Assembly (NCBI RefSeq): GCF_016901035.1
Contig: NZ_JAFEUF010000007.1
Span: 1 to 64,000, forward strand
Direction: 5' to 3'
DNA: 64,000 nucleotides
From: Streptomyces durocortorensis
GTDB lineage: Bacteria > Actinomycetota > Actinomycetes > Streptomycetales > Streptomycetaceae
Below are positions 8,271 to 16,475 of this stretch, piece after piece. A program made the position numbers and the translations under genes. Below the pieces are notes generated by a model. It was not told where the DNA came from. It searched no databases and worked only from the letters and a program-made list of their open reading frames with translations. The stretch's first letter is position 1; the number at the start of each line of letters is the position of its first letter.

Positions 8271-9785
8271 ATGCGCGCTCGGAGCATAGGTGCGGCAGCT
8301 GCTACAGGATTGGCGCTGGTGGCTGCCCGCGACCTCGTGCAGAAGAAGCACGCGCTGCTGAGGAACTTCCCCCTGGTGGGGCACGCCAGGTACGCGCTGG
8401 AGAAGATCGGCCCCGAGCTACGGCAGTACATCGTGACGTCCAACGACGAGGAGCGTCCCTTCAGCCGTGACCAGCGCAGCTGGATCTACGCGTCGGCGAA
8501 GGGGGAGAACAACTACTTCGGGTTCGGCACCGACAACGACATCGAGCACGTGCAGGGTTACGCATACGTGAAGCAGCGTACGTTCGCCGATGCGCTGCCC
8601 GTTCTGAGCGACCCGCAGGCGGCGTTGCCCTCGGCCAAGGTGCTCGGCGGACCGCGCGGTCGCGCGAAGGCGTTCCGCCCGGCGAGCGTCATCAACATCT
8701 CGGCGATGAGCTTCGGCTCGCTGTCCGCCGCGGCCGTCACGGCGCTCAACAAGGGCGCGGCGCTGGCCGGAACCTTGCAGAACACCGGCGAGGGCGGCCT
8801 GTCGCCCTACCACCTCAACGGCGGGGACCTCGTCCTTCAGATCGGTACGTCGTACTTCGGCTGCCGCAACGAGGATGGGACGTTCAACCTCGACAAGCTC
8901 AAGTCCATGATCGCGGACGCGCCCGTCAAGGCGATCGAGATCAAGCTCTCGCAGGGCGCGAAGCCGGGGCTCGGCGGCATGCTGCCGGGCGCGAAGGTGA
9001 GCGACGAAATTGCCAGGATCCGCGACATTCCCGCAGGCGAGGACTGCGCCTCGCCGTCGCGGCACACCGCGTTCCACGACGTGGACTCGATGCTCGACTT
9101 CGTGGAACTCCTCGCCACGGAGACCGGGTTGCCGGTCGGGATCAAGAGCGCCATCGGGGAGATGGACTTCTGGGAGGAACTCGCCACCCTGATGGAGCGG
9201 GGCGGTCGCGGGGTCGACTTCGTGACCGTCGACGGTGGCGAGGGCGGCACCGGGGCGGCTCCCCTGATCTTCTCCGACTCGGTGTCCCTGCCGTTCCGCA
9301 TGGGCTTCACCCGCGTCTACGGCGTGTTCGCCGAGCGAGGCCTGACCGACGACATCACCTTCATCGGCTCCGGCAAGCTCGGCCTGCCCGAGAAAGCCGT
9401 CGTCGCCTTCGCCCTCGGCGTCGACATGATCAACGTGGGCCGTGAGGCGATGCTGTCCATCGGCTGCATCCAGGCCCAGAAGTGCCACACCGACAAGTGC
9501 CCCACCGGCATCGCCACCCAGAATCCGTGGCTGGCGCGCGGCATCGACGCATCCTCGAAGGGCGAGCGGGCCGCGATGTACCTGCGCACCCTGCGCAAGG
9601 ATCTGCTGAAGGTCTCGGGCGCCGTAGGTGTCCCCCACCCGTCGCTCATCACCCCCACCGACATAGACATCCTGAACGGCGACTACGACGCCCGCAGCCT
9701 GGGGAGTGTGTACGGCTACAAGGATGGCTGGGGCTCGCTCGGCCCGGAGCTCGCCCATGAGATCGCCGAACTGCTCACCACCTGA
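8271..9785 (+). CDS. FMN-binding glutamate synthase-family protein (GltS domain 2 only)
   Basis: About 504 residues corresponding to the synthase half of glutamate synthase. It shows GEGGLSPYH, EIKLSQGAKPGLGGMLPG (FMN/2-oxoglutarate region), VDGGEGGTGAAPL, and three clustered cysteines in IGCIQAQKCHTDKCPTGIATQ that would bind a 3Fe-4S cluster. The amidotransferase and NADPH domains of true GltB/GltD are absent, so it is one of the stand-alone homologues whose substrate is mostly unknown. The N-terminus has a short hydrophobic stretch (GAAAATGLALVAA) that may be a membrane anchor. ATG 8271 follows GAGGAGAGGAAC and is preferred to an upstream GTG at 8235. It follows the ThDP-enzyme gene across a hairpin. 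Confidence 0.82.
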   Translation: MRARSIGAAAATGLALVAARDLVQKKHALLRNFPLVGHARYALEKIGPELRQYIVTSNDEERPFSRDQRSWIYASAKGENNYFGFGTDNDIEHVQGYAYVKQRTFADALPVLSDPQAALPSAKVLGGPRGRAKAFRPASVINISAMSFGSLSAAAVTALNKGAALAGTLQNTGEGGLSPYHLNGGDLVLQIGTSYFGCRNEDGTFNLDKLKSMIADAPVKAIEIKLSQGAKPGLGGMLPGAKVSDEIARIRDIPAGEDCASPSRHTAFHDVDSMLDFVELLATETGLPVGIKSAIGEMDFWEELATLMERGGRGVDFVTVDGGEGGTGAAPLIFSDSVSLPFRMGFTRVYGVFAERGLTDDITFIGSGKLGLPEKAVVAFALGVDMINVGREAMLSIGCIQAQKCHTDKCPTGIATQNPWLARGIDASSKGERAAMYLRTLRKDLLKVSGAVGVPHPSLITPTDIDILNGDYDARSLGSVYGYKDGWGSLGPELAHEIAELLTT

Positions 9786-9867
9786 GCCAGCTACTCGGCC
9801 ACCTGCCTTCAGCCGTCATCCCTGTGGTGCCTCTGGAGATGACGCCCGGGCCCGCGGCGCCCGGTGA

Positions 9868-10125
9868 CGGAGATAGTCGGCGTCGACCAGGTGCTCATCG
9901 ACTGGTCCTCCACCCGCCGCCAGCGGATCGAGGACGTCCTGGAGGGCCTCACCTACACGTACGCCCAGTATCAGGGTGGCTGCCCGGGGAGAAGGCCCGT
10001 CATGGCATGGGCTGGCAGGCGGCTTAGGACACCCGCCCTGTGAAGAAGACCCGCGCCCGCTGGAGCAGCTGCTCGCCCGGTGGCGGTCCTCCGCGATCGT
10101 AAACATCGCCGCTGTGGTGCGCGGC
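9868..10125 (+). pseudogene. MobF/TrwC-type relaxase, degraded fragment
   Basis: Pieces in different frames line up as one protein: VDQVLIDWSSTRRQRIEDVL, then LPGEKARHGMGWQAA, then RPLEQLLARWRSSAI. In Streptomyces MobF-type conjugative relaxases a WSTRR segment, a PGExARxxLxWQAA segment and a xxLRxRWRxxAI segment occur in this order. At least two frameshifts separate the pieces and no complete domain remains, so the fragment is dead. It points to past conjugative-plasmid DNA here. The assignment is from motif memory only. Confidence 0.45.
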
Positions 10126-10355
10126 GGGGCGGCGGGGGCGGGCCGAGCAGCTCGCCGCGCAGGCCGCGCGGTCACCACGGCCTGGACCAACCCGCCGCAG
10201 AGCAGGCGGACCGCGACCGTGCACATCACCGAGCCCGGCGGCCAGCGCTACACCCTCACCGCCCGCCGCCACCGCGGCCAGCTCATCGCGTCCTCAACTC
10301 GCGTCCATGATCGTTGGATTTCCAATAGAACACGAAGTCATCAAGTTGCTGCTTA

Positions 10356-10374
10356 GAGGTTGTCTCAGGTGGTG
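10356..10374 (+). repeat. IS5 terminal inverted repeat, left
   Basis: GAGGTTGTCTCAGGTGGTG. It matches the right end with one mismatch and is preceded by TTA. Confidence 0.8.
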
Positions 10375-11183
10375 AGTTTCGCGAGCTTCTTGTAGCAGGT
10401 GAGAGCTGCGGCGAGGCCCAGGAAGGCAAGGAAGTGGCTGCCCTTGAGTTCATAGCGGACGGCAAGGCGGCGGTAGCCGAACAGCCAGGCGATCGACCTC
10501 TCGATCTTCCAGCGGTGTCGGCCGAGCCGCTCGCCGGACTCGATCCCCGGGCGCGCGATGCGCGGGATGAGCCGTCGTGAGCGGAGCCAGGCGAGGTGTT
10601 CGGTGGAGAAGTATGCCTTGTCGGCGCGGACCTTGACCGGTCGCCGTCGTCGTGGCCCGCGCCGGGACCGTACGGCGGGGAGGCCCAGGAGTAGCGGCTT
10701 GAACGCTTGGCTGTCGTGCATGTTCGCACCGGAGACTGCGACGGCCAGCGGGATGCCTTGGGCTTCGGACAGCACATGTAGCTTGCTGCCCTTCTTGCCG
10801 CGATCGACCGGGTTCGGTCCGGTCAGCGAGCCCCCCTTTTCGCGCGGACGGATGCGGCGTCGATGATCGCTGAGGTCCAGTCCAGCTCGCCCCTGGCACC
10901 GAGCTCGTCCAGCACCGCCCGATGCAGCCGCCGCCATAGACCGGCCTTGGTCCACGTCGTGAAACGGCGATGCGCAGTGGACGGCGAGGTGCCGAACGTC
11001 GGCGGCAGGTAGCGCCAGGCACAACCGCTGGTCAGCACGTAGACCACCGCCGTGAACACCCCTTCCGGTCCACCACCGGCGCTGTTCCACCGCCCTGTCT
11101 TCTGGGCCGGAACGGCGGTATCAGCGGCGCGGCTATCTTCCACAGCCCATCGGGGACCAGTTCCCGCGCAAGATCTACAGCCA
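10365..11183 (-). pseudogene. IS5-family transposase, frame-disrupted
   Basis: A DDE transposase encoded in two overlapping frames. The N-terminal frame ends AIIDAASVRAK at a run AAAAGGGGGG (about 10831-10840). A -1 shift there continues GGSLTGPNPVDRGKKG...RADKAYFS...WKIERSIAWLFGYRRLA, giving D, D and E of the catalytic triad; such shifts are normal expression in this IS group. A second change is not normal. From ATG 11183 the frame reads MAVDLARELVPDGLWKIAAP...PRRQGGGTAPVVDRK, but must drop one G near 11060 to join GVFTAVVYVLTSGCAWRYLP. This single-base loss probably inactivates the transposase, so the element may now need help in trans. Confidence 0.75.
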
Positions 11184-11283
11184 TGACGGACGATCATGCC
11201 CCAACCAGTACCCGCGGTCCGCTGCCGGGGCAGGGCGGCTATATCAGCCGGTCATCGAGCCCCACGACTTCTAACCTGCTCAA

Positions 11284-11715
11284 ATGACCGAAGACGGGCC
11301 CGCGGTACGTGTGGGAGAGCCCGGACCGAGACCGGTCCACCTGCTCTTCTCCGAGCCGACAAGACCCTACGGGGAAGACCCCACACTCGACTTCCTCGTG
11401 AAAGCTCGCGGGCAGTGGGTGAGCATCGAGACCCTGGTGCGCACGTGGGACGGCGACGGCCTCGATACCTTCCTTTCCTCACTGGCCGAGGACTTCCGCG
11501 GCTGGGAAGGAGCGCGTAGCTGGCGCTCCCTGGAACGCGACCTGACGATCGCGGCGGAACACCGCCCGGGCGGCTATGTCCACCTGACGTGGGGCATCCA
11601 CTACCGGCCTCCGTCCGAGGAGTGGCACTTCGAGACCACCACCGTGCATGCGGCCGGCGAGGAGATGCGAAACCTCGCTGCAGAGTTCCAGATGTTTCTC
11701 ACGAGCACGGTTTGA
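11284..11715 (+). CDS. DUF6228-family protein, passenger inside the IS5 element
   Basis: A 143-residue acidic cytosolic protein, intact and coding-like. The recognisable stretch is WDGDGLDTFLSSLAEDFRGW (about residues 56-75) followed by RSWRSLERDL, a polar beta-rich segment, and AGEEMRNLAAEFQMFL at the end. This is the pattern I associate with DUF6228, a family of small Streptomyces proteins of unknown function resembling contact-dependent immunity proteins in size. It starts about 100 bases upstream of, and divergent from, the transposase start, and its stop is 10 bases before the right inverted repeat. It is therefore carried by the IS rather than by the flanking chromosome. Confidence 0.75.
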   Translation: MTEDGPAVRVGEPGPRPVHLLFSEPTRPYGEDPTLDFLVKARGQWVSIETLVRTWDGDGLDTFLSSLAEDFRGWEGARSWRSLERDLTIAAEHRPGGYVHLTWGIHYRPPSEEWHFETTTVHAAGEEMRNLAAEFQMFLTSTV

Positions 11716-11724
11716 TAGCTGAGC

Positions 11725-11743
11725 CACCACGTGAGACAACCTC
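11725..11743 (-). repeat. IS5 terminal inverted repeat, right
   Basis: The reverse complement of this segment matches the left end 18 of 19. It is followed by TTA. Confidence 0.8.
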
Positions 11744-11850
11744 TTAGCCAGATCGCGACACAAATCAGTACGGCAAGAGGACCTTCAAGTTGAACGAGCT
11801 TCATCCACGCGAGGGTCCTGCACCACCCCGTCCAGGCCACGGGGCACGCG

Positions 11851-12480
11851 CTACGGGCGGCGGGCCAGCAAGTGGGTGTCGAGGAACCCCCGCTCGGACG
11901 CTGGGTCGTGGAGCAACCGAGCAACTGTGACGAGTCCGGCCCCGGACAGCATCGCGGCAAACTGCTCCGCCGGCCAGCTATAGGCGGGCGCCACCTTGTG
12001 GTCAAAGCGGACCGGCTCCGGTTCCTCGGTCCCGAAGAAGGACACCAGGAGCAGGCCCCCTGGTGCCAGGACGCGCACCTGCTCGGCGAGCAGCGCGGGC
12101 AATTCCCCAGGTGGGGTATGGATCATCGAGTAGTGAGCCAGCACTCCACCGAGCGCGTCGTCCTCGACCGGCAGGGCCTCCATTCGCGCTTCGTCGAACC
12201 GCAGCGCCGGATGGGCCCGCCGAGCGTGGCTGACCATGGCCGGGGAGAGGTCGAGCCCGAAGGCGTTCAGGCCCAAGTCGTGCAGCATGGACGTCAGATG
12301 ACCGGGCCCGCACCCGACGTCGGCTACCCGCAGGTTTCCCGTGGCACGCACGAGCTCGGCGAAGGTGCCGATCATGTTCCGCGCGAACGGCTGCGTCTCC
12401 AGGCGATTAGCGAACATCGACGCGTACAGGTCGACGACCCCGTCATAGGCCGCCCTGGTCTCGTCTTGGTGTCTCAGCAC
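11851..12480 (-). CDS. Class I SAM-dependent methyltransferase
   Basis: A complete 209-residue methyltransferase. Motif I is VADVGCGPGHLT (about residues 52-63), followed by the acidic strand end GLDLSPAMV that contacts the SAM ribose, motif IV/V-like ALPVEDDALGGVLAHYSMIH, and APGGLLLVSFFG. The N-terminal TRAAYDGVVDLYASMF helix is typical of small-molecule methyltransferases of the UbiE/Methyltransf_11 type. The substrate is unknown. It stands alone on the minus strand between two IS5 elements. Confidence 0.85.
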   Translation of the reverse strand: MLRHQDETRAAYDGVVDLYASMFANRLETQPFARNMIGTFAELVRATGNLRVADVGCGPGHLTSMLHDLGLNAFGLDLSPAMVSHARRAHPALRFDEARMEALPVEDDALGGVLAHYSMIHTPPGELPALLAEQVRVLAPGGLLLVSFFGTEEPEPVRFDHKVAPAYSWPAEQFAAMLSGAGLVTVARLLHDPASERGFLDTHLLARRP

Positions 12481-12692
12481 GGTAGGAAACTAACACCTTG
12501 GCAGTTCGCAGCCGCTCTCAGATTCTTCATCTCAGGACTGATCGTCCCCTCAGTAGCTGTTGTCGTTCCGATCGTGAGGGGTGGGCGTCGAACGGGAGTC
12601 TCGTTCGGGTGACCGTGGCTGGCTGCGGGCATGAAGGCAGGGCCTCTTGGTAGCTCGGGGTTGCGAAGCCGACCGAGATCCAGGAGACCCTG

Positions 12693-13610
12693 TTGCCGCA
12701 GTTGTACGTGCTCGCGCCGGTGGAGTTCAACTCGGCTGCTCTGTCGTGTGATTGCGTCGCTCACCGGTTCGGGAATGCGGCCGATCATCCGGAGCGTGTT
12801 CGGCGGTATCCCTCGGACATGACGGACGCGGAGTGGGTCGTGGTCCGGCCGCTGCTGCCGGTGCCGGGCTGGATGCGGGGCCGGGGCGGGCAGCCGGAGG
12901 TGTACTGCCAGCGGGCGATACTGGACGCGGTCCGCTATCTGGTGGACAACGGGATCAAGTGGCGGGCGATGCTGGCTGACTTCCCGCCGTGGGACCGGGT
13001 CTATGCGTTCTTCCGCCGTTGGCGCGACCACGTGCTGGTCAGGGAGTTCCACGACCGGCTGCGCGGCCGGGTCCGTCAGGAGTCGGGGCGGGATGCGGAA
13101 CCGACGGCCGGCGTGATCGACTCGCAGTCCGTCAAGGCGGACGCCGTCGTCGGCGCTGACAGCCGCGGGTTCGACGGCGGGAAGCTGATCAACGGCCGCA
13201 AACGGCACGTGGTGGTCGACACCCTCGGCCTGCTGCTGGGCGTGATGGTCACCGCGGCGGACATCGGCGACCGCGCTGCTGCGAAGGTGCTGTTTGAGCG
13301 GGTGACCGACGCTCACCACCGGCTGGAACTCGTCTGGGCCGACGGCGGCTACACCGGCAGCCTCGTCGAGCACTGCCTGGCCGCGCTCGCGTTGGTCCTG
13401 GCCATCGTCAAGCGGAGCGACGACATGCGCGGCTTCGTGGTGCTGCCCAAGCGGTGGATCGTCGAGAGTCTCTTCGCCCACCTGATGCGAAGCCGCCGCC
13501 TGGTCCGTGACTTCGAACGATCCACCAGCAGCGCCGAGGCGATGATCTACTGGTCGATGACCATGATCATGACCCGCCGCCTGGCACGCTCACGCTCCGC
13601 GCGAGCGTGA
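12693..13610 (+). CDS. IS5-family transposase
   Basis: A 305-residue DDE transposase that appears intact. It has an N-terminal RRYPSDMTDAEW module, then GGQPE...YCQRAILDAVRYLVDNGIKWR, followed by the RNase H-like core. First Asp: GVIDSQSVKAD. Second Asp: LVWADGGYTG. Glu: RWIVESLFAHLMRSRRL. The TTG start at 12693 has AGGAG six bases upstream; the internal ATG of MTDAEW at 12822 is a shorter alternative. Its end overlaps the end of the convergent gene at 13567. Confidence 0.85.
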   Translation: MPQLYVLAPVEFNSAALSCDCVAHRFGNAADHPERVRRYPSDMTDAEWVVVRPLLPVPGWMRGRGGQPEVYCQRAILDAVRYLVDNGIKWRAMLADFPPWDRVYAFFRRWRDHVLVREFHDRLRGRVRQESGRDAEPTAGVIDSQSVKADAVVGADSRGFDGGKLINGRKRHVVVDTLGLLLGVMVTAADIGDRAAAKVLFERVTDAHHRLELVWADGGYTGSLVEHCLAALALVLAIVKRSDDMRGFVVLPKRWIVESLFAHLMRSRRLVRDFERSTSSAEAMIYWSMTMIMTRRLARSRSARA

Positions 13611-14112
13611 ACCGGCCCGGGGCCGGCTCGGCCAGCCAGCCCCGTGAGACCAGGCGTTTCGCCTTCGACCGCAGCCCCTCCACCTTGGCCGGCACCACAT
13701 CCAGGCCGAACACGGCGGCCATCTCCTGACAGGTCAGCGGCCCTCGACCGAGACGGATCCGATCCTCGATCGAGGCCAGGATGCGCTGGTAGTCCACCGA
13801 CAGTGCCGTCCCGGTCAGCCCCTCGCGCCACATCGGAACCTGTGACCTCGCCGTCACCACCAGAGGCGGTGACGCCTGCACCTCGGCTCCCGTCACAACA
13901 CCCTCCGGCACGTCGGTGGCGACGCCGGCTGAGTCACTGTCCGGCGCGGACAGCACCGCACCGACACGTTCACGGGCGATCGTCCACTCCGACCACTCCC
14001 GCTCGGCCATCGCGAGATCGGCCTGGATGCGGTCCGCTTCCTCACGCAGCCCGTCCACACGACGACGAGCGGCAAGCTCGTGCTGTTCCAGCAGTCCGAC
14101 AACCGACGGCAT
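13567..14112 (-). CDS. Coiled-coil/winged-helix-like accessory protein next to IS5 transposase
   Basis: A 181-residue protein. Residues about 1-50 are a charged helix (LEQHELAARRRVDGLREEAD...AEREWSEW) likely to form a coiled coil. A variable linker follows, then a C-terminal module of about 65 residues (PLTCQEMAAVFGLDVVPAKV, then LRSKAKRLVSRGWLAE, closing GRFTLA). The last part has the helix-helix-wing order of a winged HTH. It is convergent with, and overlaps by 44 bases, the IS5 transposase. I recall similar proteins beside IS5 transposases in other streptomycetes. A role in binding IS DNA or controlling transposition is a guess. Confidence 0.65.
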   Translation of the reverse strand: MPSVVGLLEQHELAARRRVDGLREEADRIQADLAMAEREWSEWTIARERVGAVLSAPDSDSAGVATDVPEGVVTGAEVQASPPLVVTARSQVPMWREGLTGTALSVDYQRILASIEDRIRLGRGPLTCQEMAAVFGLDVVPAKVEGLRSKAKRLVSRGWLAEPAPGRFTLARSVSVPGGGS

Positions 14113-14771
14113 CCACGACCTCCACGAGAGCGACGAAACGACACCCCATCACTCCCACACCGACGCCGCCCCTACCCCTGACCAGCGAAAACACAGTCGT
14201 CAGACTCGGAAAGACAACAGCGTCTCACTTGGGACTGCTGCACGGACCGCTGCTACCCGTACAGATACTCATAGAGCTCAACGTCGAGGGACCGGACACT
14301 CATCTCCTACCTGGAGCGACAGCAACGTCACCTCATTCTGTTAGGTGCTGTAACCCGGGGAAGCGCCGGGGGATTGGTCCGGTGACGGTACCGCTGCTAG
14401 AGAGAACCGCCGAGCCTGGCCTGGTGCAGTAGAAGTTCGGCGGCCGCGAGCTATCGGCCGCGAAGTCCTCCATGGTGTACGCGAAGGCCTGCTCATGTGC
14501 GTCCAGACAGGCGCTGCCCCTGGTGGCCGGGGGAGTGGGACAGGGTGCAGCAGACCGTGATGGGGCCGCGCTGTCTGCGTGCGTGGCGTGGCTCATCCAC
14601 CAACTCCCCATGATTGCGCACACTGTCGGATAGCAACAGCACCGCGGAATCGTGGTGACGGCAGCCTTGGCCTTGACCTAACTTGACCCACATGGCCCAC
14701 CGCGATGGCATCGAGGACAGCAGCGTGACCATCTGTTGCCTGGGCAGTCGCACTGCCGACGGGAGTCCATC
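14113..14771. other. About 660 bases without a convincing gene
   Basis: It contains the possible right end of the IS5 element near 14330, and the leader of the 14772 gene in its last 100 bases. Short open frames on both strands lack ribosome sites and recognisable motifs. Confidence 0.45.
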
Positions 14772-15281
14772 GTGACGATCGGCCTGCGCCTTGACTGGCG
14801 CCTCGACGGACACGGCTGGGCTGACTGCACAGTCACGGACCTCCACGCGTCCATCGTGCTCACCGCCTCCTCCATCACGAGTGCGCCAGAGGAATTCCTG
14901 ACCGCGCTGGCCCGGCTGACTGTCGGAGAGATGGAATCGCGAGCGCAGTTCGAGGCCGAGCCGACCGCCTACCGATGGATCTTCTATCGGGAAGACGAGC
15001 ACGTCTGGGTCCGGGTCCTGGAGCTCCGGGACGGAAGCGACCACGACAACAAGGGCACCGAACTGTGGTCGAGCCAGTACGCCATCGACGAACTGGTCCG
15101 CGCAGCGATCCGCTGCTTCGATCACGTCGCGCGCACCTATGGCGAGAGCGGCTACCGAGGCAAATGGGGCGAGCACTTCCCCCGCACCGAACTCGAAGCC
15201 CTCAGACGACTCTGGAACGACCGTCGGCATCTCCACAGTGCACAGCCCGGGCCGCACCAGCCCCGCGGGGGAGAGCGATGA
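14772..15281 (+). CDS. Hypothetical protein, first gene of a coupled pair
   Basis: About 169 residues, predicted cytosolic and acidic, with no transmembrane segment. It opens with alternating strands (TIGLRLDWRLDGHGWADCTV, then ASIVLTASSI). A helix EEFLTALARLTVGE, a strand-rich middle (YRWIFYREDEHVWVRVLEL) and a long C-terminal helix (AIDELVRAAIRCFDHVARTY) follow. The size and fold pattern resemble small immunity-type or effector-associated proteins of streptomycetes, but I cannot name the family. The GTG start at 14772 is chosen because the protein pattern begins there. Its stop overlaps the next start as ATGA, so the two genes are translationally coupled. Confidence 0.7.
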   Translation: MTIGLRLDWRLDGHGWADCTVTDLHASIVLTASSITSAPEEFLTALARLTVGEMESRAQFEAEPTAYRWIFYREDEHVWVRVLELRDGSDHDNKGTELWSSQYAIDELVRAAIRCFDHVARTYGESGYRGKWGEHFPRTELEALRRLWNDRRHLHSAQPGPHQPRGGER

Positions 15282-15649
15282 GACAGATCATCGAAATGAG
15301 CGAGCGCGAGTACTTCGCCTACGTCGGAAAGCGCCCCGGCATCTTCGTCGGCACAGCCTCGTCATTCCACCAGCTGACCGCCTTCCTCACCGGCTACGAC
15401 CAGCACGCGATACGCCACGGCGGACAGGGACTCACTGGCTGGCACGAATGGCTCGTCACCCGCCGCGGCCGCAACTGCGCCCATGCCTGGCCAGGACAGG
15501 TCCTGCACATCGCGCTCCCGGAGGGCTGGAACAACATCACCGACCTGCTACCCGGGGATGAGACGCGCGCGATCGAGGTCCTGTTCCAGCTTCTCGACGA
15601 GTTCGCCGCCGAACGCGAGGCACGTCCGGACGCTCGGAACTCAGATTGA
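15278..15649 (+). CDS. Hypothetical protein, second gene of a coupled pair
   Basis: 123 residues, soluble. It begins MRQIIEMSEREYFAYVGKRP, with a helix and a conserved-looking aromatic/Gly core (GIFVGTASSFHQLTAFLTGY), then GWHEWLVTRRGRNCAHAWPG and a C-terminal acidic helix (AIEVLFQLLDEFAAER). No family recognised. The ATG overlaps the TGA of the preceding gene (ATGA), which strongly suggests a two-gene operon whose products work together. An antitoxin/immunity-like role is possible but only inferred from size and coupling. Confidence 0.7.
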   Translation: MRQIIEMSEREYFAYVGKRPGIFVGTASSFHQLTAFLTGYDQHAIRHGGQGLTGWHEWLVTRRGRNCAHAWPGQVLHIALPEGWNNITDLLPGDETRAIEVLFQLLDEFAAEREARPDARNSD

Positions 15650-15960
15650 GCGGGACGCCAGCCGCACCTCGTGTCGCTCCATCTGAACCGTCGCTGCTCA
15701 CGGCCCCTACATGGTTCACCTTCAGCGAGACGGGTCAATCGGGCGCATGGTTCGCCTTCGCGGGGAGCAAAAGCGTCTGTACGCCTCTCTGGCGGCCGCA
15801 CTCCTCGACGGACATCCAAAGACACCGGGTCCTCCGTTGTCGGCCGCGTAAGGGTCCTTAGAAGGCGTCGCTTTCTTCCCGATTTGGGGAATGTGCCCGC
15901 TTAGCTAACTGTGGCCGACTAGAAGTTCAAAGGTGAACTACTTTCGGGTCACGGTATTGC
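15650..15960. other. Intergenic stretch, nothing recognised
   Basis: A 311-base region downstream of the coupled pair and downstream of the convergent small coiled-coil gene. The last 130 bases are relatively AT-rich. There is no clear hairpin terminator. Confidence 0.4.
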
Positions 15961-16143
15961 TCACGTCGGGCAGGCAGTCAAAATGACGAGCCGTTCCAGG
16001 GTCGCGCGAGCGTCAGCGATGCGCTGCAGGGTCGCCTCCACCGCGTCCCGCCGCCGACGGATCTCCGCCATCTCCTTGTCCAAGACCTCCGCCTCGGCGC
16101 GCAGAGCGCGCTCCTTCCGGTCGAGCAGCTCGAACTCGGACAC
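15961..16143 (-). CDS. Small coiled-coil protein
   Basis: 60 residues, almost entirely one charged amphipathic helix: ELLDRKERALRAEAEVLDKE, then RRRRDAVEATLQRIADARAT. The start is GTG with AGGAGG eight bases upstream, which makes a real gene likely despite its size. Its helical pattern resembles the N-terminal coiled coil of the IS5-associated protein at 13567-14112, but it lacks that protein's C-terminal module. Function unknown; the product could be a truncated or stand-alone version. Confidence 0.55.
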   Translation of the reverse strand: MSEFELLDRKERALRAEAEVLDKEMAEIRRRRDAVEATLQRIADARATLERLVILTACPT

Positions 16144-16475
16144 TCCGACCGCCTCCTGCTCTCCTCCGGAGCGACCGGCAGGCAACCGCCCACCCGGCCT
16201 CAGCACACGGTAGAGACCCGAAGGGCAGCAGCACGCAGCATGTTCAGAGATGACCGCAAACGCCACAATCAGTCGGCCTTCAGTCCAGCCGTGCTCCACC
16301 GGAGAGCGGTACTGATTCCCGCGATGAGCACAGCAGGGTTTCGACGAGCCTGTGCCAGCGCAGGGTATGCACAACCGAGTTCCTTCACGTCGTTCGCGGA
16401 TGGGCGGTCCAGGGGAGCAGAAGCGGGTACGCCCCCGGGAAGCGGACTCCCAGGGGCGTACGCCGTGCCGAAGGC
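16144..16475. other. Intergenic stretch, nothing recognised
   Basis: 330 bases between the coiled-coil gene and the end of the ABC-exporter operon. Open frames on the plus strand are not coding-like. Confidence 0.4.

Larger units (their letters stand above)
10356..11743. mobile_element. IS5-family element (IS427-like) with a passenger gene
   Basis: The element is bounded by imperfect 19-base inverted repeats (10356-10374 and 11725-11743; 18 of 19 match, starting GAGGTTGTCTCA) and flanked by TTA on both sides (10353-10355 and 11744-11746), a plausible 3-bp target duplication. It is 1388 bp long, about 500 bp more than the transposase needs. The extra length holds a divergent DUF6228 gene. No second copy of the terminal sequence lies between transposase and passenger, so the passenger is inside the element. 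Confidence 0.8.
12553..14335. mobile_element. IS5-family element, boundaries tentative
   Basis: An intact IS5 transposase and a tail-to-tail accessory ORF lie between two imperfect inverted sequences: about 12553-12567 on the plus strand and the reverse complement of about 14313-14330. Their best stretch is GTTGTCGTTCC against GCTGTCGCTCC. CCTCA occurs next to both. This match is weak, so the outer limits are a proposal only. Confidence 0.35.

Noticed and set aside
6407-8443. Minus-strand open frame over the ThDP enzyme
   Set aside because: Shadow of the codon bias of the real gene. Composition (EVHVLGVVHGAVDDRH type) is typical of antisense frames.
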